64,000 nt of DNA from Campylobacter concisus (GCF_003048775.2 NZ_CP049272.1:1612001-1676000), one strand, 5' to 3'. Shown: positions 8,564 through 20,602, counted from the stretch's first letter. Translations and numbers: made by a program. Notes: generated by a model not told the origin, from the sequence alone.

Positions 8564-9124
8564 ATGGGTTTAAAGTCAGATTCTTGGATAAGAAAAATGT
8601 CTGTTGAGAAAAATATGATAGTGCCATTTGCTGAGGAACAAGTGGGTCGTGGCGTCGTTAGTTACGGCGTTTCTAGCTACGGCTACGATATCCGCGTTGG
8701 TGATGAATTTAAAATTTTTACAAACATCGGCGGAACCGTAGTCGATCCTAAAAATTTCGACGAAAAAAACGTAGTAGATTTTAAGGGAGACGTCTGCATC
8801 GTCCCGCCAAATTCGTTCGCTCTGGCGCGCACTATAGAGTATTTTAACATGCCAGATAACGTACTAGCGATCTGCCTTGGCAAAAGCACCTACGCAAGGT
8901 GCGGCATCATCGTAAACGTCACGCCTTTTGAGCCAGGATTTAAGGGGCATATCACGATAGAAATTTCAAACACGACTCCACTTCCTGCAAAAATTTATGC
9001 GAACGAAGGCATCGCACAGGTGCTATTTATCGAGGGTGACGAGCCTTGCGAGGTAACCTATGCTGACAAAAATGGTAAATATCAAGCTCAAGAAGGCATC
9101 ACACTGCCAAGAATTTTGAAATAA
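8564..9124 (+). CDS. dcd: dCTP deaminase
   Basis: Deaminates dCTP to dUTP, feeding dTMP synthesis. The 186-residue length is typical of the homotrimeric enzyme. Diagnostic segments are [13 protein letters not shown] near residue 33, [11 protein letters not shown] near residue 105 with the conserved Arg, and [19 protein letters not shown] holding the catalytic Glu. An AAAAGGAG ribosome site precedes ATG, and a strong terminator follows. It is monocistronic. Confidence 0.95.
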   Translation: MGLKSDSWIRKMSVEKNMIVPFAEEQVGRGVVSYGVSSYGYDIRVGDEFKIFTNIGGTVVDPKNFDEKNVVDFKGDVCIVPPNSFALARTIEYFNMPDNVLAICLGKSTYARCGIIVNVTPFEPGFKGHITIEISNTTPLPAKIYANEGIAQVLFIEGDEPCEVTYADKNGKYQAQEGITLPRILK

Positions 9125-9126
9125 TT

Positions 9127-9156
9127 TTTAGCCTTTGCGACCTTGCAAAGGCTAAA
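9127..9156 (+). terminator. Rho-independent terminator of dcd
   Basis: A perfect 12-bp inverted repeat TTTAGCCTTTGC/GCAAAGGCTAAA with a six-base loop starts 2 bases after the dcd stop and is followed by TTTT. It separates dcd from the pse operon. Confidence 0.85.
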
Positions 9157-9253
9157 TTTTAAACACTACTTTTATGATTTCCTCTAAACATTAATTAAAA
9201 TTTGACGAAATAGAATCTAGAAAGATAAAAAAGTTTTAATAAATTTTAAAATT

Positions 9254-9272
9254 TTGGCATAGCTTTTGCTTA
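9254..9272 (+). promoter_or_regulatory. Sigma-54 (RpoN) type promoter of the pse operon
   Basis: TTGGCATAGCTTTTGCT fits the -24/-12 consensus TGGCAC-N5-TTGCA, with exactly ten bases between GG (9256-9257) and GC (9268-9269). It lies about 70 bases upstream of pseB in an otherwise AT-rich gap. In Campylobacter, RpoN with FlgR drives middle flagellar genes, so this would tie Pse synthesis to flagellar assembly. Sequence evidence only. Confidence 0.65.
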
Positions 9273-9322
9273 AATTTTTATAAAATACAATTTAGATTTA
9301 GCTATTTATACCCCAAAAATAG

Positions 9323-11447
<2,125 letters not shown>

Positions 11448-11451
<4 letters not shown>

Positions 11452-12128
11452 TCTGCATCATACCAGCAAGAGGCGGTAGCAAGAGGATACCTGGCAAAAA
11501 TATCAAAGACTTTTTAGGCAAGCCTTTAATCGCATATAGCATCGAGGCTGCGCTAAATTCTAAAGTTTTTAGCGAAGTAATAGTAAGCACCGATGACGAA
11601 ATGATCGCAAATGTGGCTAGAGAATTTGGAGCTAGTGTGCCATTTTTTAGGGAGGCGAGCTTAAGCGATGACTACGCGACGAGCACTGACGTGATAAAAG
11701 ACGCGATAAGGCGCACAAATTCTAGCTTTAGTGACGTCTGCTGCCTTTATGCCACAGCACCGCTTATAACGGCTGAAATTTTAAAAGAAGCCGCAGACGA
11801 GTTTAAAAAGCAGGAGTGTAAATTTTTATTTTCAGCAACTGCGTTTGATTTTCCTATACAAAGGGCGATAAAACTTGACGAAAACGCTAGAGTTAGCATG
11901 TTTTATCCGCAGTTTGAAAAGACGCGCTCACAAGATCTTGAGCCTGCGTTTCATGACGCTGGGGCATTTTATTTTGGCAAAAAAGAGGCTTGGCTGGAGT
12001 GTAGTGCCTTGTTTGCACCACACTCAAAGGCATATTTACTACCAAGAAATTTAGTCTGTGACATCGATACGATAGAAGATTTTGAGTTTGCTAAAAAGCT
12101 TTATTTGATAAATAACGGAAAGATCTGA
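11448..12128 (+). CDS. pseF: Pseudaminic acid cytidylyltransferase
   Basis: Activates pseudaminic acid with CTP to give CMP-Pse, the donor for flagellin glycosylation. The 226-residue NeuA-type nucleotidyltransferase opens with the CTP-binding motif IPARGGSKRIPGKN, followed by STDDEMIA near residue 48 and CDIDTIEDFEFAKKLY at the C-terminus. It starts inside the last codons of pseC and ends directly before the TTG of pseG. Confidence 0.93.
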
Positions 12129-13001
12129 TTGAAAGAATTTAAAGGACTCCCCCTGCTAAAAACGCTCGTGCGCGCTGATAGTAGCAGCAAGATAGGGCAT
12201 GGGCACATCAGGCGAGACCTTTTGCTTGCTAAAAAATCTAGCGACATCTCATTTGCTTCACTAAGACTAGATGGTGATATTTTTGATGAGATAAACTACC
12301 CTAAATTTACTCTAACAAGCAGCGAGATAGATGAACTTTGCGAACTTATAAAAGATAATAAATTTGAGCTTCTTATCATCGACCACTACGGCTTTAGCTT
12401 TGAAGACGAAAGAGCTATAAAAGAAAAAACCGACGTTAAAATTTTATCATTTGACGACACTTATGAAAAACATTGCTCAGACTACATTTTAAACGTAAAT
12501 TTATATGCGCAAAAGGCAAGATATGAGGGGCTAGTAGAAAAAAGCTGTGAGGTATTTTGCGGGAGTGAGTTTTTGCTAGTTAGAGATGAGTTTTATGAAG
12601 AAGCGCAGGTAAAAAGGGAGAAAATTTACGACTACGCTATCATTCTTGGAGGCACTGATATCTCAGGGCTAAGTGCTAAAATTTCAGAAAAACTGCTCTT
12701 AAAAGGGCTAAAAACAGCCGTCATAACAACTAGCGGAAATAAAAACTTAAGCGCACTAAAAGAGATATCTAGTAAAAATGAAAATTTTAGCCTTTTTGTA
12801 GATAGTAAAAGCGTAGCAAGGCTGATGAATGAAGCCAAAATGCTCATCATAACAGCAAGCTCGCTTGTAAATGAGGCTTACGTTTTGGGAGCTAAATTTA
12901 AAGCCATTTGTGTAGCGGATAATCAAAAAGAGATATTTGCTTGGCTCAAAGAAAATGGGTATGAGGCTTACTGGGGAGATGAAATTTGTTTGAGCTTATA
13001 A
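12129..13001 (+). CDS. pseG: UDP-2,4-diacetamido-trideoxy-altropyranose hydrolase
   Basis: Removes UDP from the diacetylated sugar before condensation by PseI. The protein has 290 residues and a GT-B-like fold. VRADSSSKIGHGHIRRD near residues 15-31 carries the conserved catalytic His region, and IIDHYGFS near residue 85 is also typical. The frame begins with TTG immediately after the pseF stop, about 10 residues before the usual MKTLVRAD-type start; no ATG exists between, so TTG is kept. The 3' end overlaps pseH by 16 bases. Confidence 0.9.
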   Translation: MKEFKGLPLLKTLVRADSSSKIGHGHIRRDLLLAKKSSDISFASLRLDGDIFDEINYPKFTLTSSEIDELCELIKDNKFELLIIDHYGFSFEDERAIKEKTDVKILSFDDTYEKHCSDYILNVNLYAQKARYEGLVEKSCEVFCGSEFLLVRDEFYEEAQVKREKIYDYAIILGGTDISGLSAKISEKLLLKGLKTAVITTSGNKNLSALKEISSKNENFSLFVDSKSVARLMNEAKMLIITASSLVNEAYVLGAKFKAICVADNQKEIFAWLKENGYEAYWGDEICLSL

Positions 13002-13444
13002 ATTTTACCTCACTTAGTGGCGAGCAAAAGCTGATGGTCTTAAAGTGGCGAAACGACGAGCGGATAGCTAAATTTATGAAAAATAAAAGCGTTGGCAAAG
13101 AGGAGCATTTTGCCTTTTTAGAGAGATTAAAGAGCATTCAAGATAAGATCTATTTTTTAGTAAAAGATGAGGGTGAATTTATCGGAGTGGTGAGCTTCGT
13201 TGATATAACGAAAGAAAGCTGCGAATTTGGCGTTTATAAAAACCCGGAGCTAAAAGGAGTGGGCAAAAAGTTGCTTGATCTCATAAAAGACTACGCTTTT
13301 TTTACATTAAAGGTTGGCTCGCTAAAGGCAAAAGCTTATAATAGTAACGAAAAAGCGCTCGCGCTTTATAAAAATTTTGGCTTTAAGATCTATGCAAAAG
13401 ATGGTGAGTTTAGCTATCTTGAGCTTAAAAATAAAACGGACTAA
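12986..13444 (+). CDS. pseH: UDP-4-amino-4,6-dideoxy-AltNAc N-acetyltransferase
   Basis: A GNAT-family enzyme of 152 residues that acetylates the 4-amino group with acetyl-CoA. LKWRNDERIAKFM at residues 14-26 is the characteristic PseH opening; FGVYKNPELKGVGKKLLD carries the acetyl-CoA loop. It begins with TTG inside the end of pseG. Synteny between pseG and pseI makes the assignment firm. Confidence 0.9.
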   Translation: MFELINFTSLSGEQKLMVLKWRNDERIAKFMKNKSVGKEEHFAFLERLKSIQDKIYFLVKDEGEFIGVVSFVDITKESCEFGVYKNPELKGVGKKLLDLIKDYAFFTLKVGSLKAKAYNSNEKALALYKNFGFKIYAKDGEFSYLELKNKTD

Positions 13445-13447
13445 CGG

Positions 13448-14479
13448 ATGAAAATAGGAAATTTTGATACAGACAAAAAGGTCTTTATAATAGCAGAGCT
13501 CTCTGCTAATCATAGCGGCAGCCTAAAAACGGCGGTAGATACGATAAAGGCAGCCAAGCGCGCTGGAGCTGACGCGATAAAGCTTCAGACATATACACCT
13601 GATAGTTTGACTCTAAATTCACACCTGGACGACTTTGTCATTAAGGGCGGACTTTGGGATGGGAGAAATTTATACGAGCTTTATCAAGAGGCGCTAACGC
13701 CAAAAGAGTGGCACGCTGAGCTTTTTAAAGTAGCAGAAGAAGAAGGGCTTATCTGCTTTTCAAGCCCATTTTACAAGGACGACGCCAACTTCTTAGAGCA
13801 GTTTAACCCGCCAGCTTACAAGATCGCAAGTTTTGAGGTAACGGACTATGATTTTGTAGAGTTTATAGCTAAAAAAGGCAAGCCCATTATCATCTCAACT
13901 GGCATAGCCTATGAAGAAGAGATAAGAGATGTGGTGCAAATTTGTAAAAATGCAGGCAATAGTGACATCGCTCTTTTAAAATGCACTTCAAGTTACCCAG
14001 CGCCGCTAAATAGCATGAATTTGCAAACTATAGCTGATATGAGAAAGAAATTTAGCGTTGAGGTCGGCTTTTCAGATCACACATTAGGCGTGACAGCCCC
14101 AGTTGTTGCGGTTAGCCTGGGTGCTAGGATAATTGAAAAGCATTTTATACTTGATAAAAGCGTAAAAAGCGTTGATAGCGCATTTAGTCTTGATGAGAGC
14201 GAATTTGCTCTTATGACAAAATGCGTTAGAGAGGCCGAGGAGCTTTTGGGTGTGGTAAACTACGAACTAGATGAAAAAGCGGTTTTAAATAGGAGATTTT
14301 CACGCTCACTTTATGCAAGCGCAGATATAAAAAAGGGTGAAATTTTTAGTGAGCAAAATATAAGGAGCGTGCGTCCAGGGTACGGCCTGCACCCTAAATT
14401 TTTAAAAGAGCTGATCGGTAAAAAAGCAAAAAGAGATATAAAATTTAGCGAGAGATTAACAAAGGAGGATTTGATATGA
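13448..14479 (+). CDS. pseI: Pseudaminic acid synthase
   Basis: A NeuB-type enzyme that condenses the six-carbon sugar with phosphoenolpyruvate to form pseudaminic acid. Residues 1-265 form the TIM barrel, with FIIAELSANHSGSL near residue 12 and LLKCTSSYPAP near residue 180. Residues 280-343 form the SAF (antifreeze-like) domain, including RSLYASADIKKGE and RPGYGLHP. The 343-residue length is normal. It overlaps the maf gene by four bases. Confidence 0.94.
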   Translation: MKIGNFDTDKKVFIIAELSANHSGSLKTAVDTIKAAKRAGADAIKLQTYTPDSLTLNSHLDDFVIKGGLWDGRNLYELYQEALTPKEWHAELFKVAEEEGLICFSSPFYKDDANFLEQFNPPAYKIASFEVTDYDFVEFIAKKGKPIIISTGIAYEEEIRDVVQICKNAGNSDIALLKCTSSYPAPLNSMNLQTIADMRKKFSVEVGFSDHTLGVTAPVVAVSLGARIIEKHFILDKSVKSVDSAFSLDESEFALMTKCVREAEELLGVVNYELDEKAVLNRRFSRSLYASADIKKGEIFSEQNIRSVRPGYGLHPKFLKELIGKKAKRDIKFSERLTKEDLI

Positions 14480-16497
14480 ATAACAAAAACGATAAGGCAT
14501 CCAATAAAAAGGCAAAACCATCTAAAGATAATGTATCAAATATCCAAAATCCTATCTTTCAAAAAAATCTTCAAGCACTATTTCAACAAGATGAAATTCT
14601 AGCAGCAAGGCTTTGGTCTATTGCTGGTAATGAAGACTATGAAATTTTTATAGGGAAAGACCCAATTGATATAAATTTAATAAACAAGCATACTTTTAAA
14701 TATATCTATGAAAATCCTGGAGCAGACATTTTAAAGCTACTTGAAGATATAGAAAGTGACTATAAACGTTATCCGATACTATTTTTTTATGGACTAGGCA
14801 ATGGCGTACTCTATAAAGCACTAGCAAAAAATGAAACACACCAAAAAATCGTGGTCATAGAGCCAGAGATCGAGATCATATATCTTGTTTTAAATGTTAT
14901 TGATCTATCAAGCGAACTAGAAAGTGGGCAGATAATACTTTTTTATTCAAAATTTGCAACCTATACACATTTTTATTATCTGGTTACAGAAGCAAAACTA
15001 AACTCATATGCAAAAACCTATGATAATCTTATGATTCATATGCCTTTTTATGATCAATTTGAAGAGGACTACATAAGAATAAATAAAGAGATTACAAGAG
15101 CATTTTCTCAAATAGTAGTTGCTCACGGCAATAGCATAGACGATCTTTTATTAGGCACAAGACAAAATTGTGAAAATTTAGTGCCCATGATTAGCAATTA
15201 TTGCTACACAAGTCTTGTTAAAAAAAGATATGGTCTTATGGATACAGCTATAATTGTATCAACTGGTCCAAGCCTAGATAAACAGCTTAATACGCTTAAA
15301 AAATTTGCTCCATATGTTAGCATTATAAGCGTTGATGCCTCTTATCCAATCCTTGCAAGGCATGATATCAAGCCTGATTATGTAATGTCGATTGAAAGAA
15401 TAGAACCAACTTCTAGTTTTTTTGAAAAAAAACATCCAAATATTGATGACAATATACACTTTGTTGTTGCCTCAGTTACACACAAGCAAACTATTAAAAA
15501 TATCTTGCCAAGAAAACTAGTACTAACTATGAGACCTCAACAAGAGGAGTATATGTTTGGTCTAAAAAGATATGGATATTTAGGCGTAGGACATAGTTGT
15601 GCAAACATGGCCTACCAGCTAGCCTATGTCTTAGGACATAAAAATATCGTTTTCATAGGACAGGATCTAGCATTTGGTAAAGATGGGGCGAGCCATGCGA
15701 AAGGTCATGCTTTTGCGCAAGCGGATGAAAATATATTTGTTAAAGCTTATGGCGGAGAGGGAGAGGTTAAAACAACGTATGTTTGGACCCTATTTAAAAA
15801 CCAGTTTGAAAATGACATCGCCCAATCAAGCTTAGATAATATAAAATCATATAACTGTACCGAAGGTGGTGCTAGAATAGAAGGCACTATAGAAAGGCCA
15901 TTTTTAGAAGTAATGCATGAGCTTTGCAAAGGCAAAGAGATTAAAAAACTGCCTAATATCAAAAAAGACAGTGAAACGACGGTAAATAAAAACCTTTTAA
16001 AAGCTTATAAAGTCATACTTGCAAAAATAAAAGCTCAAAGTGAAGTCAAACAACAAATAGAAAAAGTCTTTTTAGAAGTAGTGCCTAGTATAGATAAATT
16101 GCTTGAGCTCAATAAAGAAAATAAAATAGAAAAAAAGCACTTTGATGAGCTTCTTAAAATAACAAAAAAGATAGATAAACTAAAAGATGTAATCGCAAAA
16201 CGTAATTATCAAAAATATGTAGATAATATATTGCAAATTTCAGTCTACTATCAAGAACTTGAGCTTGCAAAAATTTCTGTAGCACCAAGTGACACAACCA
16301 TCCAAAAAACCAACAAGCTTCTTATGTGGGTAAATATGCACAAGTACTGGATGTTCTCCGCAGCTGGCGGACTAAATGCCGACATTGAAGTTACTAAAAA
16401 AGCTTCAAAAGCACTTGTTACTGAGCTAAAAAAGAGAAAACTAATAACTAAAAACGAGATAGGAAAAGCGAAAGAAAATTTTATACTGAGTATATAA
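14476..16497 (+). CDS. Motility accessory factor, Maf (DUF115) flagellin glycosyltransferase
   Basis: A cytoplasmic protein of 673 residues thought to transfer pseudaminic acid onto Ser/Thr of flagellin. The core DUF115/MptE-like domain (about residues 210-420) contains IIVSTGPSLDKQL, ISVDASYPILAR and KPDYVMSIER, with FIGQDLAFGKDG and HAKGH further on. The C-terminal 200 residues are Lys/Glu-rich and helical. It overlaps pseI by four bases. Composition drops sharply: a sampled 60-base block is 25% GC, against 52% in pseC, which suggests separate exchange of maf. Campylobacter genomes often hold several maf copies. Confidence 0.88.
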   Translation: MNNKNDKASNKKAKPSKDNVSNIQNPIFQKNLQALFQQDEILAARLWSIAGNEDYEIFIGKDPIDINLINKHTFKYIYENPGADILKLLEDIESDYKRYPILFFYGLGNGVLYKALAKNETHQKIVVIEPEIEIIYLVLNVIDLSSELESGQIILFYSKFATYTHFYYLVTEAKLNSYAKTYDNLMIHMPFYDQFEEDYIRINKEITRAFSQIVVAHGNSIDDLLLGTRQNCENLVPMISNYCYTSLVKKRYGLMDTAIIVSTGPSLDKQLNTLKKFAPYVSIISVDASYPILARHDIKPDYVMSIERIEPTSSFFEKKHPNIDDNIHFVVASVTHKQTIKNILPRKLVLTMRPQQEEYMFGLKRYGYLGVGHSCANMAYQLAYVLGHKNIVFIGQDLAFGKDGASHAKGHAFAQADENIFVKAYGGEGEVKTTYVWTLFKNQFENDIAQSSLDNIKSYNCTEGGARIEGTIERPFLEVMHELCKGKEIKKLPNIKKDSETTVNKNLLKAYKVILAKIKAQSEVKQQIEKVFLEVVPSIDKLLELNKENKIEKKHFDELLKITKKIDKLKDVIAKRNYQKYVDNILQISVYYQELELAKISVAPSDTTIQKTNKLLMWVNMHKYWMFSAAGGLNADIEVTKKASKALVTELKKRKLITKNEIGKAKENFILSI

Positions 16498-16505
16498 GCT
16501 AATTT

Positions 16506-16528
16506 GTAAGTAGAATTATTTTACTTAC
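16506..16528 (+). terminator. Terminator hairpin after maf
   Basis: GTAAGTA/TACTTAC inverted repeat, starting 8 bases after the maf stop, is followed by AGTCTTTTTATTT. This is consistent with ending the pse-maf transcript. Confidence 0.65.
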
Positions 16529-16541
16529 AGTCTTTTTATTT

Positions 16542-16563
16542 GGCTTACTAGTTTTAGTAAGCC
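16542..16563. terminator. Second hairpin in the maf/flaA convergent gap
   Basis: A perfect 9-bp inverted repeat GGCTTACTA/TAGTAAGCC with a four-base GTTT loop. It could back up termination from either side; there is no long T run. Confidence 0.5.
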
Positions 16564-16656
16564 TCTGTCACGATTATAAATTTATAACACAACCCATTAT
16601 AAACCACTAGAGCAAAGATAAAATAGATACATTACTATTTATTTTTAGTAGATAAA

Positions 16657-16679
16657 GCCCCAAAGTTAGACTTTGGGGC
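16657..16679 (-). terminator. Rho-independent terminator of flaA
   Basis: A perfect 9-bp stem GCCCCAAAG/CTTTGGGGC with a five-base loop, read on the minus strand into CTTTATC, about 83 bases after the flagellin stop. Confidence 0.8.
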
Positions 16680-16715
16680 GTGGGTTTGCGTATTGTAAAA
16701 GCATTAACACTCTTA

Positions 16716-16740
16716 AGGCTTTGTTACTGCGACAAAGCCT
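16716..16740 (-). terminator. Hairpin just after the flaA stop
   Basis: A perfect 9-bp stem AGGCTTTGT/ACAAAGCCT with a seven-base loop, 21 bases after the flagellin stop. With the GC-rich terminator further on it may protect the abundant flaA mRNA 3' end. Confidence 0.55.
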
Positions 16741-16761
16741 CTATCTAAAACCTTAATGAAA

Positions 16762-18267
16762 CTATTGTAGAAGCTTCATTACGTTTTGTTGTACGCTGTT
16801 TGCTTGACTCATAGCATAAGCACCTGATTGAGCTAGGATGTTATGTTTTGAGAAGTTAGCAGACTCACTAGCAAAATCAACGTCTCTGATTTGAGACTCT
16901 GCTGATTTTACGTTAACTTGAGTTACAGTTATGTTATTAACTGTAGCTTGAAGTTGGTTTTGAACTGAACCAAGGTCTGAACGAACTTGATCAAGTGTTT
17001 TTTGAGCAGACTCAGCAATACTCATAACAGCCATCGCACCACGAAGTGTCATAACACCAGCAGATTGAGCTACTGATAAAGCTCCACTCATTCTTTGGAA
17101 GCCCATAGCAGTTGCTAGGTTTTTATCTATTTGACCTCTTATGTCTCTTAGTGATACTGATTGTTGAGCACCACCATTAGCAGAGAATGCTAATGATAGT
17201 TTAGCAACGCCACCAGCATTTAACTTAATATCTCTACCATCAAGGCGAACTAGGTTTAGTCTACCTACGAAACCGGTTAAAGATGTACCCTTACCAGCAT
17301 TACCTTTGCCACCAAGACCTTTTGAGATATCTTTACCACTTGCTACGATAGCACGGCCATCGCGGCTTGTTAGGACCATTTTACCTGTTTCAGCATCAAC
17401 AGAAGCTTCAACGCCGGTTTGATCTTTTACAGAGTTGATAGCATTTACAAGCGCACCGTTTGCATCATTTGCTTTAACTTCCAAGTCGCCAATTTTAACG
17501 CCATTGATTGTTAAAGACTGAATTAAGCCACCGACAATAGCAGCACTAGCTTTCCAAGTAACATCAGCTGTAGCTCTAACACCAGTTCTATCAGCAACTT
17601 TATTGATATTCTCAGCTAGAGCACCAAGTCCTTTACCTATACCTGTTGAGATAGTAGCAGCTGTAACGCCAACATCATTTACACCATCAACGTTTAAGAA
17701 TTTAAGATTTACTACACCCATAGCTGTAAGTAGTCTTGAACTCTCAAAACGTGTAAGACCGATCTTATCAGATGTGGTCGCACCAATACTTGCTTTAACA
17801 GTTTGGTTTGAGTAAGCACCTATTTGGAATTCTTTATTAGAGAATGTTCCGTTTAGCAGTTGCTGACCGTTAAATGAAGTAGTGTTACCGATATTGTCAA
17901 GCTCTTCCATTAGACGAACGATATCAGCTTGCAATGCTTGGCGTGATTGAGTTGTTTGGCCGTCTTGAGCTGATTGAGTAGCTTTTGTCTTGATAGTATC
18001 AAGAATTTTTAGCTGCTCGTCCATAGCTTTATCGGCAACTTGAATGATACCAATAGCATCATTACCGTTTGCAATAGCTTGACCTAAAGCTGAAGCTTGA
18101 CTTCTTAAGCTATCTGCGATAGATAGACCTGAAGCATCGTCTGCAGCTGTTTGAATCCTAAGACCTGAGCTAAGTTTGTTAAGTGACTTAGATAGGTCAG
18201 TGTTGTTGCTAACTGCGTTAGCGTGTGTGTTAAGTGCGTTTACGTTTGTGTTAATACGAAAACTCAT
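16762..18267 (-). CDS. flaA: Flagellin, major filament protein
   Basis: A 501-residue filament subunit exported by the flagellar type III system. The N-terminal D0/D1 region begins [18 protein letters not shown] and contains [21 protein letters not shown]; the C-terminal D1/D0 region ends [14 protein letters not shown]. The middle (about residues 170-400) is Gly-, Ala- and Ser-rich and holds the surface-exposed, probably glycosylated part. It is somewhat shorter than C. jejuni FlaA (about 570 residues), the difference lying in the middle. No second flagellin lies next to it. It has a sigma-28 type promoter upstream and converges on maf. Confidence 0.95.
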   Translation of the reverse strand: MSFRINTNVNALNTHANAVSNNTDLSKSLNKLSSGLRIQTAADDASGLSIADSLRSQASALGQAIANGNDAIGIIQVADKAMDEQLKILDTIKTKATQSAQDGQTTQSRQALQADIVRLMEELDNIGNTTSFNGQQLLNGTFSNKEFQIGAYSNQTVKASIGATTSDKIGLTRFESSRLLTAMGVVNLKFLNVDGVNDVGVTAATISTGIGKGLGALAENINKVADRTGVRATADVTWKASAAIVGGLIQSLTINGVKIGDLEVKANDANGALVNAINSVKDQTGVEASVDAETGKMVLTSRDGRAIVASGKDISKGLGGKGNAGKGTSLTGFVGRLNLVRLDGRDIKLNAGGVAKLSLAFSANGGAQQSVSLRDIRGQIDKNLATAMGFQRMSGALSVAQSAGVMTLRGAMAVMSIAESAQKTLDQVRSDLGSVQNQLQATVNNITVTQVNVKSAESQIRDVDFASESANFSKHNILAQSGAYAMSQANSVQQNVMKLLQ

Positions 18268-18317
18268 TGTAAATCCTTTTAATTTTTTTAGTTACGACTT
18301 CATGTCGCACAAAAACT

Positions 18318-18346
18318 ATATCGTGAAATTTTTTAAAAACTTTATA
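18318..18346 (-). promoter_or_regulatory. Sigma-28 (FliA) promoter of flaA
   Basis: On the minus strand TATAAAGT (18339-18346) is followed after 15 bases by CGATAT (18318-18323), matching the Campylobacter FliA promoter pattern (TAAAGTTT, then CGATAT/CGATAA). It lies about 50 bases upstream of the flagellin ATG. Confidence 0.8.
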
Positions 18347-18424
18347 GGTATGAATGAAAAATTTTTAAAAGATAGACCCTGGGCTTGATTTTTTATGCCT
18401 TGATACTTTAAAAATTATTTTTGC

Positions 18425-18430
18425 TACAAT
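18425..18430 (+). promoter_or_regulatory. Sigma-70 -10 element of topA
   Basis: TACAAT preceded by a T-rich run lies 30 bases before the topA ATG. Confidence 0.45.
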
Positions 18431-18459
18431 TACGCCAAAAAAATTAAAGGCTATATATA

Positions 18460-20574
18460 ATGAAAAGCTTAATCATCGTAGAGTCGCCTGCAAAAGCGAA
18501 GACTATAAAAAATTTCCTAGACAAAAACTACAACGTCATCGCCTCAAAAGGTCACATCAGAGACTTACCAAAAACTAGCTTTGGCATCAAGATAGAAGAT
18601 GATAAATTTACCCCAGAGTACCGCGTCAGCAGTGATCACTCCGCCATCGTAAAAGAGATAAAAGAACTCGCCAAGGGCGCTGATGAAATTTACCTCGCGA
18701 CCGATGAGGATAGAGAGGGTGAGGCGATCGCATTTCACATCGCAAACGCTATCGGCAAAGAGCCAACCAGCCTGCCTCGCATCGTCTTTCACGAGATCAC
18801 TAAAAGTGCCATACAAAATGCTCTAAAAAGCCCAAGACGTGTCGATATGAATAGCGTAAATGCCCAGCAAACAAGGCGCTTGCTAGACCGCATCGTGGGC
18901 TACAAGCTAAGCCCGCTTTTAAATTTAAAGATACAAAAAGGCTTAAGCGCTGGACGTGTGCAAAGTGCGGCCCTAAAGATAATAGTCGACCGCGAGCGTG
19001 AGATACAGGCATTTAAGCCAGTTGAATACTACACGATTGATACATTTTTCAAAAAAGACCTAGACGCCGAGCTGGTTAAATTTGAAAACCAAAAGATCGA
19101 AAAGCTAACTATCCAAAATCCAGACCGCGCAAAATACATAATCGAAAATTTACAAAATGAGAAATTTAGCGTCCGTGAGATCGAGAGCAAAGACAGAAAG
19201 ATCCAGCCAAACCCACCATTTATGACCTCCACCCTTCAGCAAAGTGCGAGTAACCGTCTTGGCTTTAGCCCTAAAAAGACAATGATGATCGCTCAAAGCC
19301 TCTATGAAGGTGTCCAAACTCATGAGGGCTTCATGGGTGCGATCACTTACATGAGAACGGACAGTTTAAATTTAGCCAAAGAGGCCGTCGCAGCCGCTAG
19401 AGAGCATATCCTCCAAAACTACGGCAAAGAGTACCTGCCAGCTAAGGCAATAAGCTACATAACAAGCTCAAAGGCCGCACAGGAGGCTCACGAAGCGATA
19501 CGTCCTACAAATTTAAGCTTTACGCCACAAATCGCTGCTAAATTTTTAGAAAAAGATGCGCTAAAACTTTACACGCTCATCTACAATAGATTTTTAGCAT
19601 GTCAAATGAGCGCATGTGTCAGCCAAACGCAAAATGTCTACGTCGCAAGCGAAAAAGGTGAGTTTAAGATAAGCGGCAGGAGGGTGCTATTTGACGGATT
19701 TTATAAGGTTTATGGCGAGCTTGATAAAGATAAAATTTTGCCAAATTTAAAAAAAGGCGACGAGATGAGCTTGCAAAGCATAAAAAGCACGCAAAACTTC
19801 ACCGAGCCGCCTTCTCGCTACTCTGAAGCTGGTCTTGTTAAAAAGCTTGAAAGTCTTGGTATCGGTCGCCCAAGTACATATGCGCCAACTATCTCACTGC
19901 TAACATCAAGAGACTACGTCAGGATTGAGAAAAAGCAGCTCATACCAAACGAGATCGCATTTAGCATGATAGGTGTTTTAGAGGAGCACTTTAGCAACAT
20001 CGTCGATAGTGAATTTACCTCACATCTTGAAGAGAAGCTCGATGAGATCGCACTTGATAAGGCTGACTGGCAAAAGGTGCTAAGTGACTTTTACTATCCA
20101 TTTATGGAAAAAATTAGTGCTGGCAAGACTGGCATAAAAAGTCTAAAAACAGCTACTCCAATCGGCGAGAAGTGCCCAGATTGCGGAAGCGAGCTCTTGC
20201 TTAGAAAAGGTAGATACGGCGAATTTATTGCTTGCTCAAATTTCCCAAAATGCAAATACTCAAGAAATGTCACAAAAGATAATGAAAAGAGCGCAGAGAC
20301 AGGCACTACTGGGGCAACCAAGCCAAAACGCGAGCTTAAAAAGCTTGACGTGCCATGTCCAAAATGTGGCGGCGAGATCGTCGAGAGATTTAGTAGGCGC
20401 GGTAAATTTTATGGATGTGCCAACTATCCAAAATGCGACTTCGTCTCAAACTACGAGCCAGTTGAGCAAAAATGCGACGAATGTGGCGGCGATATGATCA
20501 AAAAAGAGCTTAAAAAAGGTACATTTATAGAGTGCACAAAATGTAAGAAAAAGACGCTTATTTCTGAAAACTAA
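18460..20574 (+). CDS. topA: DNA topoisomerase I
   Basis: A type IA topoisomerase that relaxes negative supercoils. The 704 residues comprise the TOPRIM domain from IIVESPAKAKTI at the N-terminus (with DEDREGEAIAFH near residue 86), the central gate domain with catalytic Tyr297 in GAITYMRTDS, and three C-terminal zinc ribbons (CPDCG..CSNFPKC, CPKCG..CANYPKC, CDECG..CTKC). The product is slightly shorter than the E. coli enzyme because it lacks the extra C-terminal domains. A downstream hairpin ends the transcript. Confidence 0.96.
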   Translation: MKSLIIVESPAKAKTIKNFLDKNYNVIASKGHIRDLPKTSFGIKIEDDKFTPEYRVSSDHSAIVKEIKELAKGADEIYLATDEDREGEAIAFHIANAIGKEPTSLPRIVFHEITKSAIQNALKSPRRVDMNSVNAQQTRRLLDRIVGYKLSPLLNLKIQKGLSAGRVQSAALKIIVDREREIQAFKPVEYYTIDTFFKKDLDAELVKFENQKIEKLTIQNPDRAKYIIENLQNEKFSVREIESKDRKIQPNPPFMTSTLQQSASNRLGFSPKKTMMIAQSLYEGVQTHEGFMGAITYMRTDSLNLAKEAVAAAREHILQNYGKEYLPAKAISYITSSKAAQEAHEAIRPTNLSFTPQIAAKFLEKDALKLYTLIYNRFLACQMSACVSQTQNVYVASEKGEFKISGRRVLFDGFYKVYGELDKDKILPNLKKGDEMSLQSIKSTQNFTEPPSRYSEAGLVKKLESLGIGRPSTYAPTISLLTSRDYVRIEKKQLIPNEIAFSMIGVLEEHFSNIVDSEFTSHLEEKLDEIALDKADWQKVLSDFYYPFMEKISAGKTGIKSLKTATPIGEKCPDCGSELLLRKGRYGEFIACSNFPKCKYSRNVTKDNEKSAETGTTGATKPKRELKKLDVPCPKCGGEIVERFSRRGKFYGCANYPKCDFVSNYEPVEQKCDECGGDMIKKELKKGTFIECTKCKKKTLISEN

Positions 20575-20602
20575 AAAATTCTAGCCAAATTTGAGTCCTT
20601 GA

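Noticed and set aside
18176..18388. Plus-strand frame of 70 codons across the flagellin start
   Set aside because: It lies antisense to the conserved flagellin N-terminus and crosses the sigma-28 promoter; no homology or ribosome site.
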